Shown: piece after piece, positions 44,152 through 53,800 of the stretch | How positions within the stretch are numbered: the first letter of the stretch is position 1 | Layout: each line of letters begins with the position of its first letter | From: Armatimonadaceae bacterium | GTDB lineage: Bacteria; Armatimonadota; Armatimonadia; Armatimonadales; Armatimonadaceae | Length of the DNA: 64,000 bases | Assembly: GCA_030447685.1 (NCBI GenBank) | Contig: JAUJOK010000014.1 | Coordinates: 9,781 to 73,780, forward strand | Direction: 5' to 3' | The notes under the pieces: model-generated | Database searches by the model: none | What the model was told of the DNA's origin: nothing | Seen by the model: the letters and a program-made list of their open reading frames with translations, nothing else | Program-made: the position numbers and the translations under genes

Positions 44152-44484
44152 CTACATGCTCACTTTCTCGACCGAGCGCAGCGCCTGAAGGCCGTGTATC
44201 AGCGCCGCGCCGCCGCGCACGCTGGATGCGACATGAATCGCCTCAGTCATCTGCTCCGTATTGCCACCCGTCTCCAGACAGGTCTGCGCGAACGAATCGA
44301 TGCAGTACGGGCACTGTATCGCGTGCGCCACGGCCAGACCGATCAGCGCCTTCTCCCGCTTCGTCAGCGCGCCTTCTTCCAGCGTCGCCCCATACCAGGC
44401 GAAGAACTTCTCCATCAAATCCGGGCGTTCTTTGCCTATCTCCGCAAAGCGGGAAAGATCGTTTTCGTCGTAATAGTCGGCCAT
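44152..44484 (-). CDS. AhpD/carboxymuconolactone-decarboxylase-like protein of the ArsS pair
   Basis: 110 residues. Redox motif CPYC in AHAIQCPYCIDSFAQTC, then EQMTEAIHVASSVRGGAAL, as in AhpD-like proteins. NCBI-type annotation names such neighbours of ArsS 'arsenosugar biosynthesis-associated peroxidase-like protein', and the length and start (MADYYDENDLSRFAEIGKER) fit. It may supply thiols or detoxify intermediates. Confidence 0.9.
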   Translation of the reverse strand: MADYYDENDLSRFAEIGKERPDLMEKFFAWYGATLEEGALTKREKALIGLAVAHAIQCPYCIDSFAQTCLETGGNTEQMTEAIHVASSVRGGAALIHGLQALRSVEKVSM

Positions 44485-44529
44485 AGTTGCTTATCTTCCG
44501 TAATCCGATAAAGCCGGGGAAAGTTCCGT

Positions 44530-44620
44530 CTATTTCCAGGTCGCCTCACTGTAGATGCGCTTCATCAGGCGATGGCTGGGAAAGCGGGGCGGTGGCGTAG
44601 TTTCGTTCAACGGTGAGTTT
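44530..44620 (-). pseudogene. 3' remnant of a Gfo/Idh/MocA oxidoreductase gene
   Basis: Read on the minus strand, the frame ends PSHRLMKRIYSEATWK and a TAG at 44532-44530. The intact oxidoreductase at 47648 ends VALLERIYSEAAWK, and the DNA of the two ends is visibly alike over about 60 bp. Upstream of about 44600 the likeness stops. This is the cut-off end of a related gene whose body is missing. Confidence 0.55.
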
Positions 44621-44657
44621 TGCTATACCCGAAGGTCAACCCTTCGGACGGACATGG

Positions 44658-46136
44658 CTATGGATGCTCGTTTCCTAACGCGGCGGCACGGGATTCTACT
44701 GCCTCCGCTTCGGCCTCACGCCCCATAACGCGTAGGAGACGAGCGTAGTTTGTTCGCCGGGCGACTGCGTTAGGGTGGTCAACTCCAAGAGCATTTTCGG
44801 CAATTGCTACCGCGCGTTTAATCAACGGTTCCGCCTCAGCATATCGTCCCTGTGAAAAGTAGATAGCTACCAGGGCACCAAGGTGTGACGATAAATTAGG
44901 ATGCTCCGACCCCAACGCCTGCCCTGCTATCTCTAAAGCCTGTTTTATCAACGGCTCGGCCTCAGCATGTCTGCCCTGCCTGATGTATAAGTCCGCCAAG
45001 TTATGAAGAGCAATCGCGTAATTGTGATGCTTTTCTCCGATAGTTTGCTGCACTATCTCCAATGCGTGTTTATATAATGGCTCCGCTTCGACATACTTGC
45101 CCTGCGTTGCATACAGATGCGCCAGATCGTTAAGGTTCATAGCAACATTCGCGTGATTGGAGCCTAAGATATTCTCCTCTAAGGCTATGGCTCTTTTATA
45201 AAGCGATTCTGCGGCGGCGTATTTATTTTGCTGGTCATAAAGTGCTGCTATATTAAACAAGCTTCGCGCTTGCCCCGCCTGGCTTTGATCTGTGTTCAAA
45301 GCCGCCATCCACATATCCAATGCCTCGGACGTATCGCGTTCAGAGGCTGTTATCGATTCCGGCCCGAGCAGCACCTCTGACATCTCGCGAATTAGCAGGG
45401 CAGCAAGTTCCCGCGCTTCTTCCACGGCCCCGACGTTACGAAGAGCGCTGGCCGCAACAACTGCTATACGGCCTACCTCCCACACGGGAGCGCCTGCCAC
45501 AAGTGCCCTACGGAAACGTTCAACAAGGTAAGCGGCTTGACGCTGGGCATCGGCAAGGTTGACGAGAGCGCGGTCGGAGAGGGAGAAGGCGAGCAGTTCA
45601 CTGCCGGGAGGCGGGGCGACCGGTTCCGCCAAGTGCAGGCGGACGAAGAACCACGAATTCAGGTCCGGCAATGCCTGGAGGAACAGACTGGTGACGGCAG
45701 GTGTCATCCACCATATCTGGCAGACCGGAAAACGGGCCAGACGATCCCGGTTGAAGTTCAAAACGCGCAGCGAGTCCACCAGTGGAACGTTTGGGTCAAA
45801 GGCCGTAGCAAACCCGGCCAAAGACACGAGGCAACGTTCCGGTAACGCTTCGAGCCGTTGCAGGAGGAAGTCCACCACGTAGGCGGCGGCCTTGTAGCGC
45901 ACCGGCAGGTCAATCTCATGGAAGGGAATACCGGCGGCTTCACACTTCTGGCGCAGTTCGTCCACCACGGCACGGCGGGCAAACTCGTTGTCGTACTCGA
46001 CGCGGGCCAGCCCTTCCGGGGCACGTCTGGCCCAGGTGAAAAGGCGTGCGACCGTATGGGCTACGGAGCCGGGCGGTGCTGCCGTATCCGCCGCAGGTGC
46101 GGCTGCCGCCACCCCATCGTCGGCGTCAGGCGGCAC
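44658..46136 (-). CDS. TPR protein with N-terminal STAND-like domain (ATPase-TPR pair)
   Basis: 492 residues from a GTG at 46136, 9 nt after AAGGAG and overlapping the ATPase stop by 11 bp. Residues about 20-200 (SVAHTVARLFTWARRAPEGL, AGIPFHEIDLPV, VDSLRVLNFNRDRL, FPVCQIWWMTPAV) form a domain found ahead of TPRs in NTPase-like conflict proteins, but without a P-loop. Residues about 290-480 hold kinesin-light-chain-type TPRs of 42 residues (AAAESLYKRAIALEENILG, EAEPLYKHALEIVQQTIGEK). The 3' half is visibly poorer in GC than its neighbours, a sign of recent transfer. Likely acts with the ATPase. Confidence 0.75.
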   Translation of the reverse strand: MPPDADDGVAAAAPAADTAAPPGSVAHTVARLFTWARRAPEGLARVEYDNEFARRAVVDELRQKCEAAGIPFHEIDLPVRYKAAAYVVDFLLQRLEALPERCLVSLAGFATAFDPNVPLVDSLRVLNFNRDRLARFPVCQIWWMTPAVTSLFLQALPDLNSWFFVRLHLAEPVAPPPGSELLAFSLSDRALVNLADAQRQAAYLVERFRRALVAGAPVWEVGRIAVVAASALRNVGAVEEARELAALLIREMSEVLLGPESITASERDTSEALDMWMAALNTDQSQAGQARSLFNIAALYDQQNKYAAAESLYKRAIALEENILGSNHANVAMNLNDLAHLYATQGKYVEAEPLYKHALEIVQQTIGEKHHNYAIALHNLADLYIRQGRHAEAEPLIKQALEIAGQALGSEHPNLSSHLGALVAIYFSQGRYAEAEPLIKRAVAIAENALGVDHPNAVARRTNYARLLRVMGREAEAEAVESRAAALGNEHP

Positions 46137-47547
46137 CGGGAACCACTCCTTCCGCGTTCGCTTCGATCCCGCCCTGCCGCTGGAGTATCGAAACAACGAG
46201 CGGATGCACCCCGAACCACCCCTCACCGTTGAACTCCTGAACGGCGCGGGCGCGCAGCAGCGAATGGAGCACGGCATCGGCGACTTCCGCCTTCTTGTCT
46301 CCGTCATAGATGCGCTTAAGACGCTCTACCTTGTTCTCGTACGTGATATTCGCCGCGCGGTCGTCCGGGCTTTCACCCAGGGCGCGGGTGTAATCGAGGC
46401 GCAGCCGGTTGATCGCCGTTTCCACGTCCGTTGCCTGTATCGTGCCGTTTTCGGCCTCGTCCCGGTCCAGCGCCTCGTCGGCGGCCTGCACGATCAGGGA
46501 AAACAGGTCGCGCAGGTTGCCCCCCGAAGCCGCAAGAAGACGATCAAGCTGCCCCGGCGCGAACAACTCCGGCGCAACGCGGGCGAAGACCACCGTGCGG
46601 AGGGCCTGCCGCCCCTGGATATGCTCCTGGTGATCGGGCGTAAAAACCGGCGTATCGGGAATGCTGTGGCGATGGCCCCGCTCGAAGGGCAGGCCCGTGG
46701 CGCGGTTGGAGTAGAGGAGAGCGACGGGAATGGTAAAGATCAGGTGAGCGCGCAGATCGTTGAAGATGTTGGCGTAGTTGACGAACAGGTCTTCGGTGCG
46801 CTCCAGAGTTATCCCCGACTTCTCGAAGTCATCGCCGATGAATAGCCACTCCTTACCCGTCGCCGTTTTCAGCAGGCCGTTGCACTCATCCAGCAGGCGG
46901 TTCGCCAGGTCGATAAGCGAAAAGATGCGCTGAAGCCGGTACTCAACCACCTCTTTGTTCCGGTCGGAGGTATACTTGGCCTCACCTCGGGCATTGAAGA
47001 ACAGACCCATGACGGCGGCCCAGAGGGAGTCGCCCTTCACCCCAACACCCGCTTCCATAGAGGCGCCGACCGTTGTTCCCTCGGTGAACTTGCTTGTTTC
47101 TGTCGCGAACCAATTTTGAACGGCTTGAAGTAATGAATCGGACGGCCTTTTGCCCGCGCCACCTTCCTGCACCGGTTTCGCCGTTTCCTCAACCAGTTTC
47201 ATCATCATGACGAGAACAACGTCGAAGGGCCGAAAACCGCCGGGGTCAATGTCGGACAGGGCGCTGAACCAGAGAGGCTGGAACTTTCCAGCGACCTCCT
47301 CCCTTTCGGTCAGGTAAGCCAGTTCCGTCGTCTTCCCTACCCCCGAGTGCCCCCCCAGAACCGCTTTATAAAAGGTCGCCCCGTGCGTGCGCAGCAGGCC
47401 ACGCGCCATCCGCTCCGTCTTCGTGCCACCGCGCGCCCGGTTCAGCGACTCCTGATAATAGGCGCTAAGCAATTCGGGAGTGATGAGCGGTTTGGGGGAA
47501 AGAGTTTTATAAACGTCTTCCAGTGTCGTCGCTACCCTTGTCTGCAT
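46126..47547 (-). CDS. P-loop ATPase (ATPase-TPR pair)
   Basis: 473 residues from ATG 47547 with AGGAGA 5 nt ahead. Walker A GHSGVGKTT (66-74), Walker B in EWLFIGDDFEKSG near residue 225, then FNDLRAHLIFTIPVALLYSN and a sensor-like GGNLRDLFSLIVQAADEAL, the general layout of KAP/NACHT-like AAA ATPases. The C-terminus (about 400-470, VLHSLLRARAVQEFNGEGWF, GVHPLVVSILQ) looks like a winged helix. It is coupled to the TPR gene by overlap. Such two-gene NTPase-TPR sets are common in signalling and defence islands. No effector nuclease or toxin domain is visible. Confidence 0.78.
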   Translation of the reverse strand: MQTRVATTLEDVYKTLSPKPLITPELLSAYYQESLNRARGGTKTERMARGLLRTHGATFYKAVLGGHSGVGKTTELAYLTEREEVAGKFQPLWFSALSDIDPGGFRPFDVVLVMMMKLVEETAKPVQEGGAGKRPSDSLLQAVQNWFATETSKFTEGTTVGASMEAGVGVKGDSLWAAVMGLFFNARGEAKYTSDRNKEVVEYRLQRIFSLIDLANRLLDECNGLLKTATGKEWLFIGDDFEKSGITLERTEDLFVNYANIFNDLRAHLIFTIPVALLYSNRATGLPFERGHRHSIPDTPVFTPDHQEHIQGRQALRTVVFARVAPELFAPGQLDRLLAASGGNLRDLFSLIVQAADEALDRDEAENGTIQATDVETAINRLRLDYTRALGESPDDRAANITYENKVERLKRIYDGDKKAEVADAVLHSLLRARAVQEFNGEGWFGVHPLVVSILQRQGGIEANAEGVVPGAA

Positions 47548-47647
47548 CGATTCTCCTCGCGTTGCGGCGATAGGCCGGGAACGAACGCGGCAGCCTGCTT
47601 TTTCATTGTACCACCGGAGGCTTTTTGAGGCGGCGAACCCAGCGGCG

Positions 47648-48664
47648 TTACTTCCAGGCGGCTTCGCTGTAGATGCGCTCCAGCAGGGCGACGGTGGGGA
47701 GGGCGGAGGCGGCGTCATACAGGTCATGGGCGGTGTCGGGGCCGAAGCTTCGACGGGAGCGCAGCGCGGCGACGAACGCAGTGTCGGGGGAAAGGTCGCG
47801 GAACTGGGCCGGGTCGCCCTCCTGGGCCGGGCCACCGGCGGGGCGGATGTAGAGGGTCGGCGGGGCGTCCTCGCGCAGATGCCATCCCGCCGTGCCGTTT
47901 TCGCCGAAGATTTGAATGCGCTCCACCCGCTCCGTGGCATCGCCCAAGAGCGTGACATCGGCGCGGACTCCGTTGGTGAAAGCAAGCCGCAGAGATGCCC
48001 GAACGTCCACCTCCGCGCCGCGCCGCAGCAGTTCGGCATCCACGGTGTCCACGGATGCATCCACCAGGCGCAGCAGCAGGTCCAGCATGGAGGCGCCGGC
48101 ATCCCAGAGGAAGCCCCCGCCTTCCGAGGCGCGCAGACGCCAGGTGCGCCCGTGCGGGTCGCGCCAGGGCTGCGCACGGGTAATGACGATATGCGATAGC
48201 GGGCCGATTCGCCCCGCCGACGCCAGCAGGAAGCGGGCGTGCCCCCGGCTGCGCCGCGTAAACGACGTAAAAAGAGCCAGCCCCAGCGACCGGGCCTGGG
48301 CTACCAGGTCACGCCCTTCGTCGGCGCAGGTCACAAAGGGTTTTTCACACAGCACATGCACCCCGGCATCCAGCCCGGCCCTGACCTGACGGGCGTGCCG
48401 CGCGTGCGGAGTACAGAGTACGACCGCCTCGGCCAATCCCGCCGCCAGCAGGTCCTGCTCCGACCGGAACAGGCGTGGCCGGGTCGGCAAACGGCTGACC
48501 ATGCGCGCCAGCGCGTCGGCATCCGGGTCGCAGATGGCGACGATGTCGGCGGCTTCCTGGGAAAGCCGCTCCCGGTGGAGGTTGCCGACGGCTCCGCAGC
48601 CTACCAGACCGATGCGCGGACGGTGCGCGGACGGTGCAGCGGCGGAAGCGGTCAGAGACGCCAT
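47648..48664 (-). CDS. Gfo/Idh/MocA-family oxidoreductase
   Basis: 338 residues from ATG 48664 (AAGGA about 10 nt ahead; the frame extends upstream without support). Rossmann motif RIGLVGCGAVGNLHRERL, AEAVVLCTPHARHARQ, the EKP motif CEKPFVT, then GGGFLWDAGASMLDLLLRLV, which holds the usual catalytic-site residues. C-terminus ERIYSEAAWK. No export signal. Its 3' end resembles the remnant at 44530-44620, with the ATPase-TPR pair lying between them. Confidence 0.9.
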   Translation of the reverse strand: MASLTASAAAPSAHRPRIGLVGCGAVGNLHRERLSQEAADIVAICDPDADALARMVSRLPTRPRLFRSEQDLLAAGLAEAVVLCTPHARHARQVRAGLDAGVHVLCEKPFVTCADEGRDLVAQARSLGLALFTSFTRRSRGHARFLLASAGRIGPLSHIVITRAQPWRDPHGRTWRLRASEGGGFLWDAGASMLDLLLRLVDASVDTVDAELLRRGAEVDVRASLRLAFTNGVRADVTLLGDATERVERIQIFGENGTAGWHLREDAPPTLYIRPAGGPAQEGDPAQFRDLSPDTAFVAALRSRRSFGPDTAHDLYDAASALPTVALLERIYSEAAWK

Positions 48665-48791
48665 AACGGTTTTTCCTTCAAGAAATTCACTCTTTCTGGT
48701 TCGACGCGGCAATGCGGTGTCCCTTCCCACAATCGCTTTCCCAAACCGATAGGCGCAGGAGTTGCTCCCGTGGGCCGCGAACGTTGGCTGT

Positions 48792-49502
48792 ATGGATGCC
48801 TTACAGGGAATCTGGCTGGTGGCACGGACTCCGCGCTTGTGGCCGATGTGCTTTGTGCCGCTGCTGACCGCTCTGGTGGTCTATGTTCTGCTCGGCGTGA
48901 TAGGCGGGGTTCTGCTGGTGCCGCGCCTGCCGGGGTGGCTGGGGCTTGCGCCCGGCGGGCGCGACTGGTGGGCCGCCGAGATACTGGGCACGCTGGCATT
49001 TGTAGTTCTGTGGGTTGTGCTGTTCTCGTTCGTTTTCGTGCTGCTGGCCGGCATGTTTTCCGGTCTGCTATGGGAGCGGCTGAGCCTGGCGGTAGAGCAG
49101 ATTCTCGATCCGGGCAAGCCGCCGCCGATACCGGTTCGTCTGGGCTGCCGCGCGCAGGCGTCGGATACGTTTTCGCGGCTTTTGCTGAACGGCGTGTTTG
49201 GGGCGCTCGCGCTCGTGCTTTCCCTGGCGCTTGGCCCGATTCCCGGCCTGCTGACGGCGGCTCTGGTGGGGCTGCTGGACTTTACCTCGCCCGCTTACCT
49301 GCGCCGGGGCTATACACTGGGGCCGCAGATGGGCCGCCTGCTGGTGCGGCCCGACCGGGCCACGATGGGTTTCGCCTTCACGGCGGGACTGCTGGCGCTC
49401 GTGCCGCTTGTGGGCGTGTTCCTGATGCCGGGTCTGGTGGCGGGCGGGACGCTTCTTGCACGGCGGCGGGAAGGTCGAAATGTCGCGCTGTCGCGCCAGT
49501 AG
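48792..49502 (+). CDS. EI24/CysZ-like membrane protein
   Basis: 236 residues from ATG 48792; a TTG at 48762 is possible but too close to its ribosome site. Start MDALQGIWLVARTPRLWPMC and the four or so membrane segments (VPLLTALVVYVLLGVIGGVL; LGTLAFVVLWVVLFSFVFVL; LALVLSLALGPIPGLLTAAL; LLALVPLVGVFLMPGLVAGG) match the EI24 domain family, which includes the sulfate transporter CysZ. No sulfur-assimilation genes lie near, so transport of sulfate is not claimed. Confidence 0.82.
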   Translation: MDALQGIWLVARTPRLWPMCFVPLLTALVVYVLLGVIGGVLLVPRLPGWLGLAPGGRDWWAAEILGTLAFVVLWVVLFSFVFVLLAGMFSGLLWERLSLAVEQILDPGKPPPIPVRLGCRAQASDTFSRLLLNGVFGALALVLSLALGPIPGLLTAALVGLLDFTSPAYLRRGYTLGPQMGRLLVRPDRATMGFAFTAGLLALVPLVGVFLMPGLVAGGTLLARRREGRNVALSRQ

Positions 49503-49632
49503 GAGCTTTTGTAGGAAACGCCTGCCTGGTTTGCGCCCGAAGCGGGCGGTATGATACAATGCGACGTGCCGAACCCTGCCCGCTGAGGCGAGGATGGCGG
49601 CACGCGCAGCTTAACGAAACGCGGTAAATACG

Positions 49633-49869
49633 ATGCAAATTCGCTGGTGGAACTCGTTCATCATTCTGGCTGCCATCCTGATCGCCATCGGTTTCATCGG
49701 AGCGATTACCGGTACGCGCATGGTCTTCGATCCGGGCCGCGTCTCGTCCGGCAAGGAGTGGGTCCTGTATCTGGTGGCGGGTATTCTGATGCTGATAAAC
49801 GGCCTGCTGCCCGCGACGGGAGGAAACGGCGCGAGCGAGGATGAGAGCAAGCGGAACCCCAAGGCATAA
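49633..49869 (+). CDS. two-helix membrane protein, unknown
   Basis: 78 residues. Two hydrophobic segments (FIILAAILIAIGFIGAITG and WVLYLVAGILMLINGLLPA) with a short loop and an acidic Asn/Ser tail. It is 36 bp ahead of the zinc-ribbon protein gene. The family is not recognised. Confidence 0.65.
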   Translation: MQIRWWNSFIILAAILIAIGFIGAITGTRMVFDPGRVSSGKEWVLYLVAGILMLINGLLPATGGNGASEDESKRNPKA

Positions 49870-49905
49870 AAACGGCGTTAAACCAAGAATAAAGAGGCCG
49901 AACTG

Positions 49906-50208
49906 ATGACAGTTGTAGAACCGGATGAAAAAGTCGTAGAAGAGGTGCATTGTATCGAGTGCAATGCGCCCATACCGGCCATTCCGGCCTGGTATGCGCA
50001 GGTACGGGTGAAGTTCACCTGTGATACCTGCCGCCAGAAGTCGCCGCGCCTTGCGGCGGCGCTGCCGCCTGCTCTGGCCACCACGGAGCGGGTATCCGCT
50101 GTCGCCGATGATGTGGAGCCGGGGCTGGATGAGGTCGCCCTGGACCCTGATATTGCCGACGACCTGGATATTGACGAGCCGGATACGGACGACACCGCCG
50201 AAGAATAA
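49906..50208 (+). CDS. small zinc-ribbon protein with acidic tail
   Basis: 100 residues. Two CxxC pairs (HCIECNAP at about 16-22 and CDTCRQK at about 39-45) form a zinc ribbon. The rest is acidic and probably disordered (DDVEPGLDEVALDPDIADD). It resembles small zinc-binding accessory proteins of unknown role. A strong terminator follows. Confidence 0.7.
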   Translation: MTVVEPDEKVVEEVHCIECNAPIPAIPAWYAQVRVKFTCDTCRQKSPRLAAALPPALATTERVSAVADDVEPGLDEVALDPDIADDLDIDEPDTDDTAEE

Positions 50209-50228
50209 CGGCGAAAACGAATGCCAGG

Positions 50229-50266
50229 AAGCAGGGGCGCATTCCGGTGCGCCCCTGCTTTTTTAT
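50229..50266. terminator. intrinsic terminator after the zinc-ribbon gene
   Basis: Arms AAGCAGGGGCGCA and TGCGCCCCTGCTT around a 6-nt loop, followed by TTTTATTTTT. It lies just past the end of the convergent broken gene. Confidence 0.9.
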
Positions 50267-50268
50267 TT

Positions 50269-50807
50269 TTAACAGGCCGAGGCTGCCCCAGCCGCCTTCT
50301 CCCCCCCAGGCGAACCGAACGCGCGGCAGGTTCACCAAGGAGCGCATCGGCCAGCCGTCTTCCGAGAGACCCAGCCACCGCCGTCCCGTTTCCCGGCGCA
50401 TCACCAGCGTCAGCGGCATCCCCCCCACAAAGCGTCCCCGGTGCCGGTATTTGTGACAGTGATGGTCGTCATCACCAGCGCCTGGTTCGGCTTCTCCGGG
50501 GAGATAGTGACCTGCGGCGGGCGCACCTGCACATCGAACTCCATCCCGCGCGCGCCAGAAGATACGCCCGTGTCAACTGCATACGCCGCTTCTCCTTGTC
50601 CTTGTTCGAGGCGTCTTTATAATCTTCGGAGACAAGCCGCATCACGCCGTTCGTATCCCGTTTCCTTGCTGCCTCTTCCGCTTCCTGAAGCGCCGCGCGA
50701 ATCAGGGTTTCCGGACGCGGCTGCGCGCGCTGTCCCAGCAGCAGAAAGCCCGCCGCCGCGAACAAAAGGAGAGCCGCCGCCAGCGCGATCCAGGATCTCT
50801 TTTTCAT
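50269..50807 (-). pseudogene. secreted protein, frameshifted, coupled to UPF0182
   Basis: The start ATG 50807 overlaps the UPF0182 stop (ATGA). The first 90 residues show a signal anchor (MKKRSWIALAAALLLFAAAG) and an NTF2-like helix-rich start (LIRAALQEAEEAARKRDTNG, RLVSEDYKDASNKDKEKRRM). After about 50540 the sensible sequence (FDVQVRPPQVTISPEKPNQA, ALVMTTITVTNTGTGDALWG, then RRETGRRWLGLSEDGWPM) moves to another frame. The 3' end is uncertain; one frame stops at 50269. One or two indels, real or sequencing, explain it. Confidence 0.6.
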
Positions 50808-53800
50808 TGCGTCGCCTCTTCTCCGCCGGTTCCGGTGGAAGTGCCTGCGGGCTGCTGCTGCTGCTGCTGCTGCTGCTGGGCGCGCAGTTGCCGCAATGTT
50901 TCCCCCAGCGCTTTGATCTCCTGCCCATAGGCGGCGAAGTCCCCGCGCTTCAGGGCCGCGTCCGCGCGCTCGTACTGCGCCCCTGCCCGCTCGATAAGCG
51001 CGTCCCGCTCTGTCCCGGCGACGCCTGCGGGCGGGCGGGATTCCGGCGCTCCACTCGCGGCAACATTCGGGGCAGCAGGTGCGCCGGGACGGCCCGCGAA
51101 AAGGCTTCGCAGCGCCTCTTCCAGCGTGCCTTCCATAACGACCCGATTTTCAAAGGCGGCGATCACCCGCGTGAGCGCCGGGATACCGGCCCCCTGACCG
51201 GACGACGCTGCGCTTTCCATCGGCAAGCCCTGCACCGGCGACAACACGCCTTCCGCCGCCGTTTTCGCTCGCAGGTACAGCGGCTGGACGTACAGCAGGC
51301 TCTTTTCTATGGGTACGACCAGCATGTTCCCGCGCAAAACGCGGCTGCCCTGCTGGTTCCACAGCGTAAGCTGCGGGCTTATCCGACTGTCCTGCTGGAT
51401 GAGTGAGTTAATCTGCTGCGGCCCAAACACAGTGCGGTTGGGGGGGAAGCGGTACAATATCAGCTCGCCGTAACGGTCATTCGTCGTCCCGCCCGCGCCG
51501 GGGTCGCAGCGGGCCGCCAGAAGCGAGATCATATTTTGGCGGTTACGCGGCGTGAAGGGCGACAGCAGCAGAAACTCTTCGTTTTGCTCTTCGGGCAGCC
51601 GCATAATTACATAATACGGCGCAACGACGCCCGTTCCCGCCCCCGGAACAAATGCGGCCCCGCCTTCCTCCATGTCCGACTGGGCGCGCGCTATGTCCCA
51701 GGAGTCGTCGCGTGAATAAAACCTTTGCGGCTCGGTGACGTGGTAGTCAGCCAGAACGCGGCGCTGTATTTCGAACAGGTTCTCCGGGTAGCGGATATGC
51801 GCGCGCAGGCCCTCCGGCATCTGATCCATTGGCTTGACCAGAACCGGGAAGATACGCCGGTACGTTCTCAGGATCGGGTCTTTGTCATCGGCGGCGTACA
51901 GTGTTATGGTTCCGTCATAGGCGTCCACGGTAGCCTTGACGCTGTTGCGGATATAATTCAAGCGCAGCGGCATCCCACGAGCGTCACGCACGCCATTGAT
52001 GGCGGAATAAGGGTAGGCGTCGGTCGTCGTGTAGGCGTCCAGCATCCAGACCACGCGCCCATTGGGACTTATGACCGGGTACGGATCGGCATCGAGGCGC
52101 AGAAACGGTGCGACACGCTGAACGCGATCCGAAATCCGGCGGGCGAACAAAAGACGTGAATCGGCGGTCAGCGTGCCCGTCAAAAGCAGGGTCGGGTCGC
52201 GGAACCGCCACGCGAACGCCAGCTTCGCCAGCCCCCGCAGCGGCACGCCGCCCTTGCCCCGATAGGCATTTTCACGGTCGCCGCCGCCGTTGCCGCTGCC
52301 GCTGCCGCCACCCGCGTTGTCGCTGGGATAGTCGAACTCCGGCTGGCGCGTACCGACCACCACATAGGAAGCACGCGCGGCGTGCTGACCGTAGTAGATT
52401 CGCGGCTCCGTCAGCGTCAGGCCGGGCACGGACGATTCGGTGGGGATGTTCTTCAGGTAGAAGGTCGGCAGGCCCTCATCCGTGAAGGCATTGACCGGAC
52501 TCATGACGACGCCGAAGCCGTGTGTGTAGCGCAGGCGCTGGTTTATCCACGTCTGGGCGCGCGCATCGAGGCGCTCCGGGGCGATCTCGCGGGCGGCCAG
52601 CCACACCTGGCGGTACCCTACACCACCGCCGAAACGATAACGGTCAACGTCCACATCCGGGAAGGCGTAGTATTGGCGCAGTACCTGCTGCTGCGGGTAG
52701 GTTTCCAGCAGCGGCTCATAATCCCACAGGCGGATATTTCGCAGCGTCGCCTGGTTTCGGGCAAGATCAGCGGTGGTCAGATTCTGCTCAACGGGAAATT
52801 CCCGTACCTGAACCTTGTCGATGTTATAAGCGGCGCGCGTTGCCTTGATGGCATGCCGGATATAGGGAGCCTCCAGATTCGTCTCGTTCGGACGCACACG
52901 CGTCGCCTGAACGCTGCCGGGAATGATTACCCCGAGCACGGAGGCGACAAGCCACAAACCAAGCGCAGTCAGCGGCAGGCGGATAGCCCGCTGCCGTATA
53001 TTTACGAGCACTGCCAGCGCCGCCAGCAGAGTGACGACGACGAGAACGTTCAGCATCGGCAGACGGGCATGGACATCGGTATATCCCGCGCCGGTGAAGA
53101 TATGCCCGCCTGCCTGAAGCAGTTCGAAGCGGTCAAGCCAGTACCCGAACGCCTGCGTCAGCAGGGCCAGCGCCGCAATCGCCGACAGGTGCGCCCGCAC
53201 ATGCGGCGCAACGAAGGTTCTTCCCGCCGCCGTGTCTATGCCGCGCTGGAAGACGTAAACGACGGCCACTGCCGCCCCAACAAGCAGCAGCACCACCATA
53301 ACCCAGCTCTGCACGTACCGCAAAAACGGCAGAGTGAAGACATAAAAGCCTATATCTTTGTTGAAAAGCGGATCGACCACCGGGCTGGAAGCGTCGCCGA
53401 AAGCGGTGGCATTGCGAAACAGCAGAAAGCTGTCCCACTGCCCCGAAGCGGTCAGTCCCGAAACGATAGCGAAACCCAGCGCGCCCAGGCCGAGCACCGC
53501 CTGAAGGATGCGCCGCATATCCGACAGCGTCCGCACCACCCGCCCGTTCACGCGCGGCGCGCGGCGCGGCCTGCCCTCCCGGTCGAACAGGAAAACGTCG
53601 CCGCCCTCCGGCCCTTCGCCGGGAATATTGATCCCGATGGGCGGGCTAAACCGCTCCGCCAGGCGCAGGTTTATGTAGGCCAGCGCGAAAGACGCCGCCC
53701 CAAAGACGAGGAACAGCAGCAGCCGCGTCCCCAGCATTTTCCACAATACGCTTTCATATCCGACCTCACGATACCAGAGCAAGTCGGTATAAAAGAAGGC

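Noticed and set aside
48792-49502. Sulfate transporter CysZ
   Set aside because: Only the broad EI24 family likeness is seen and no sulfur genes are near.
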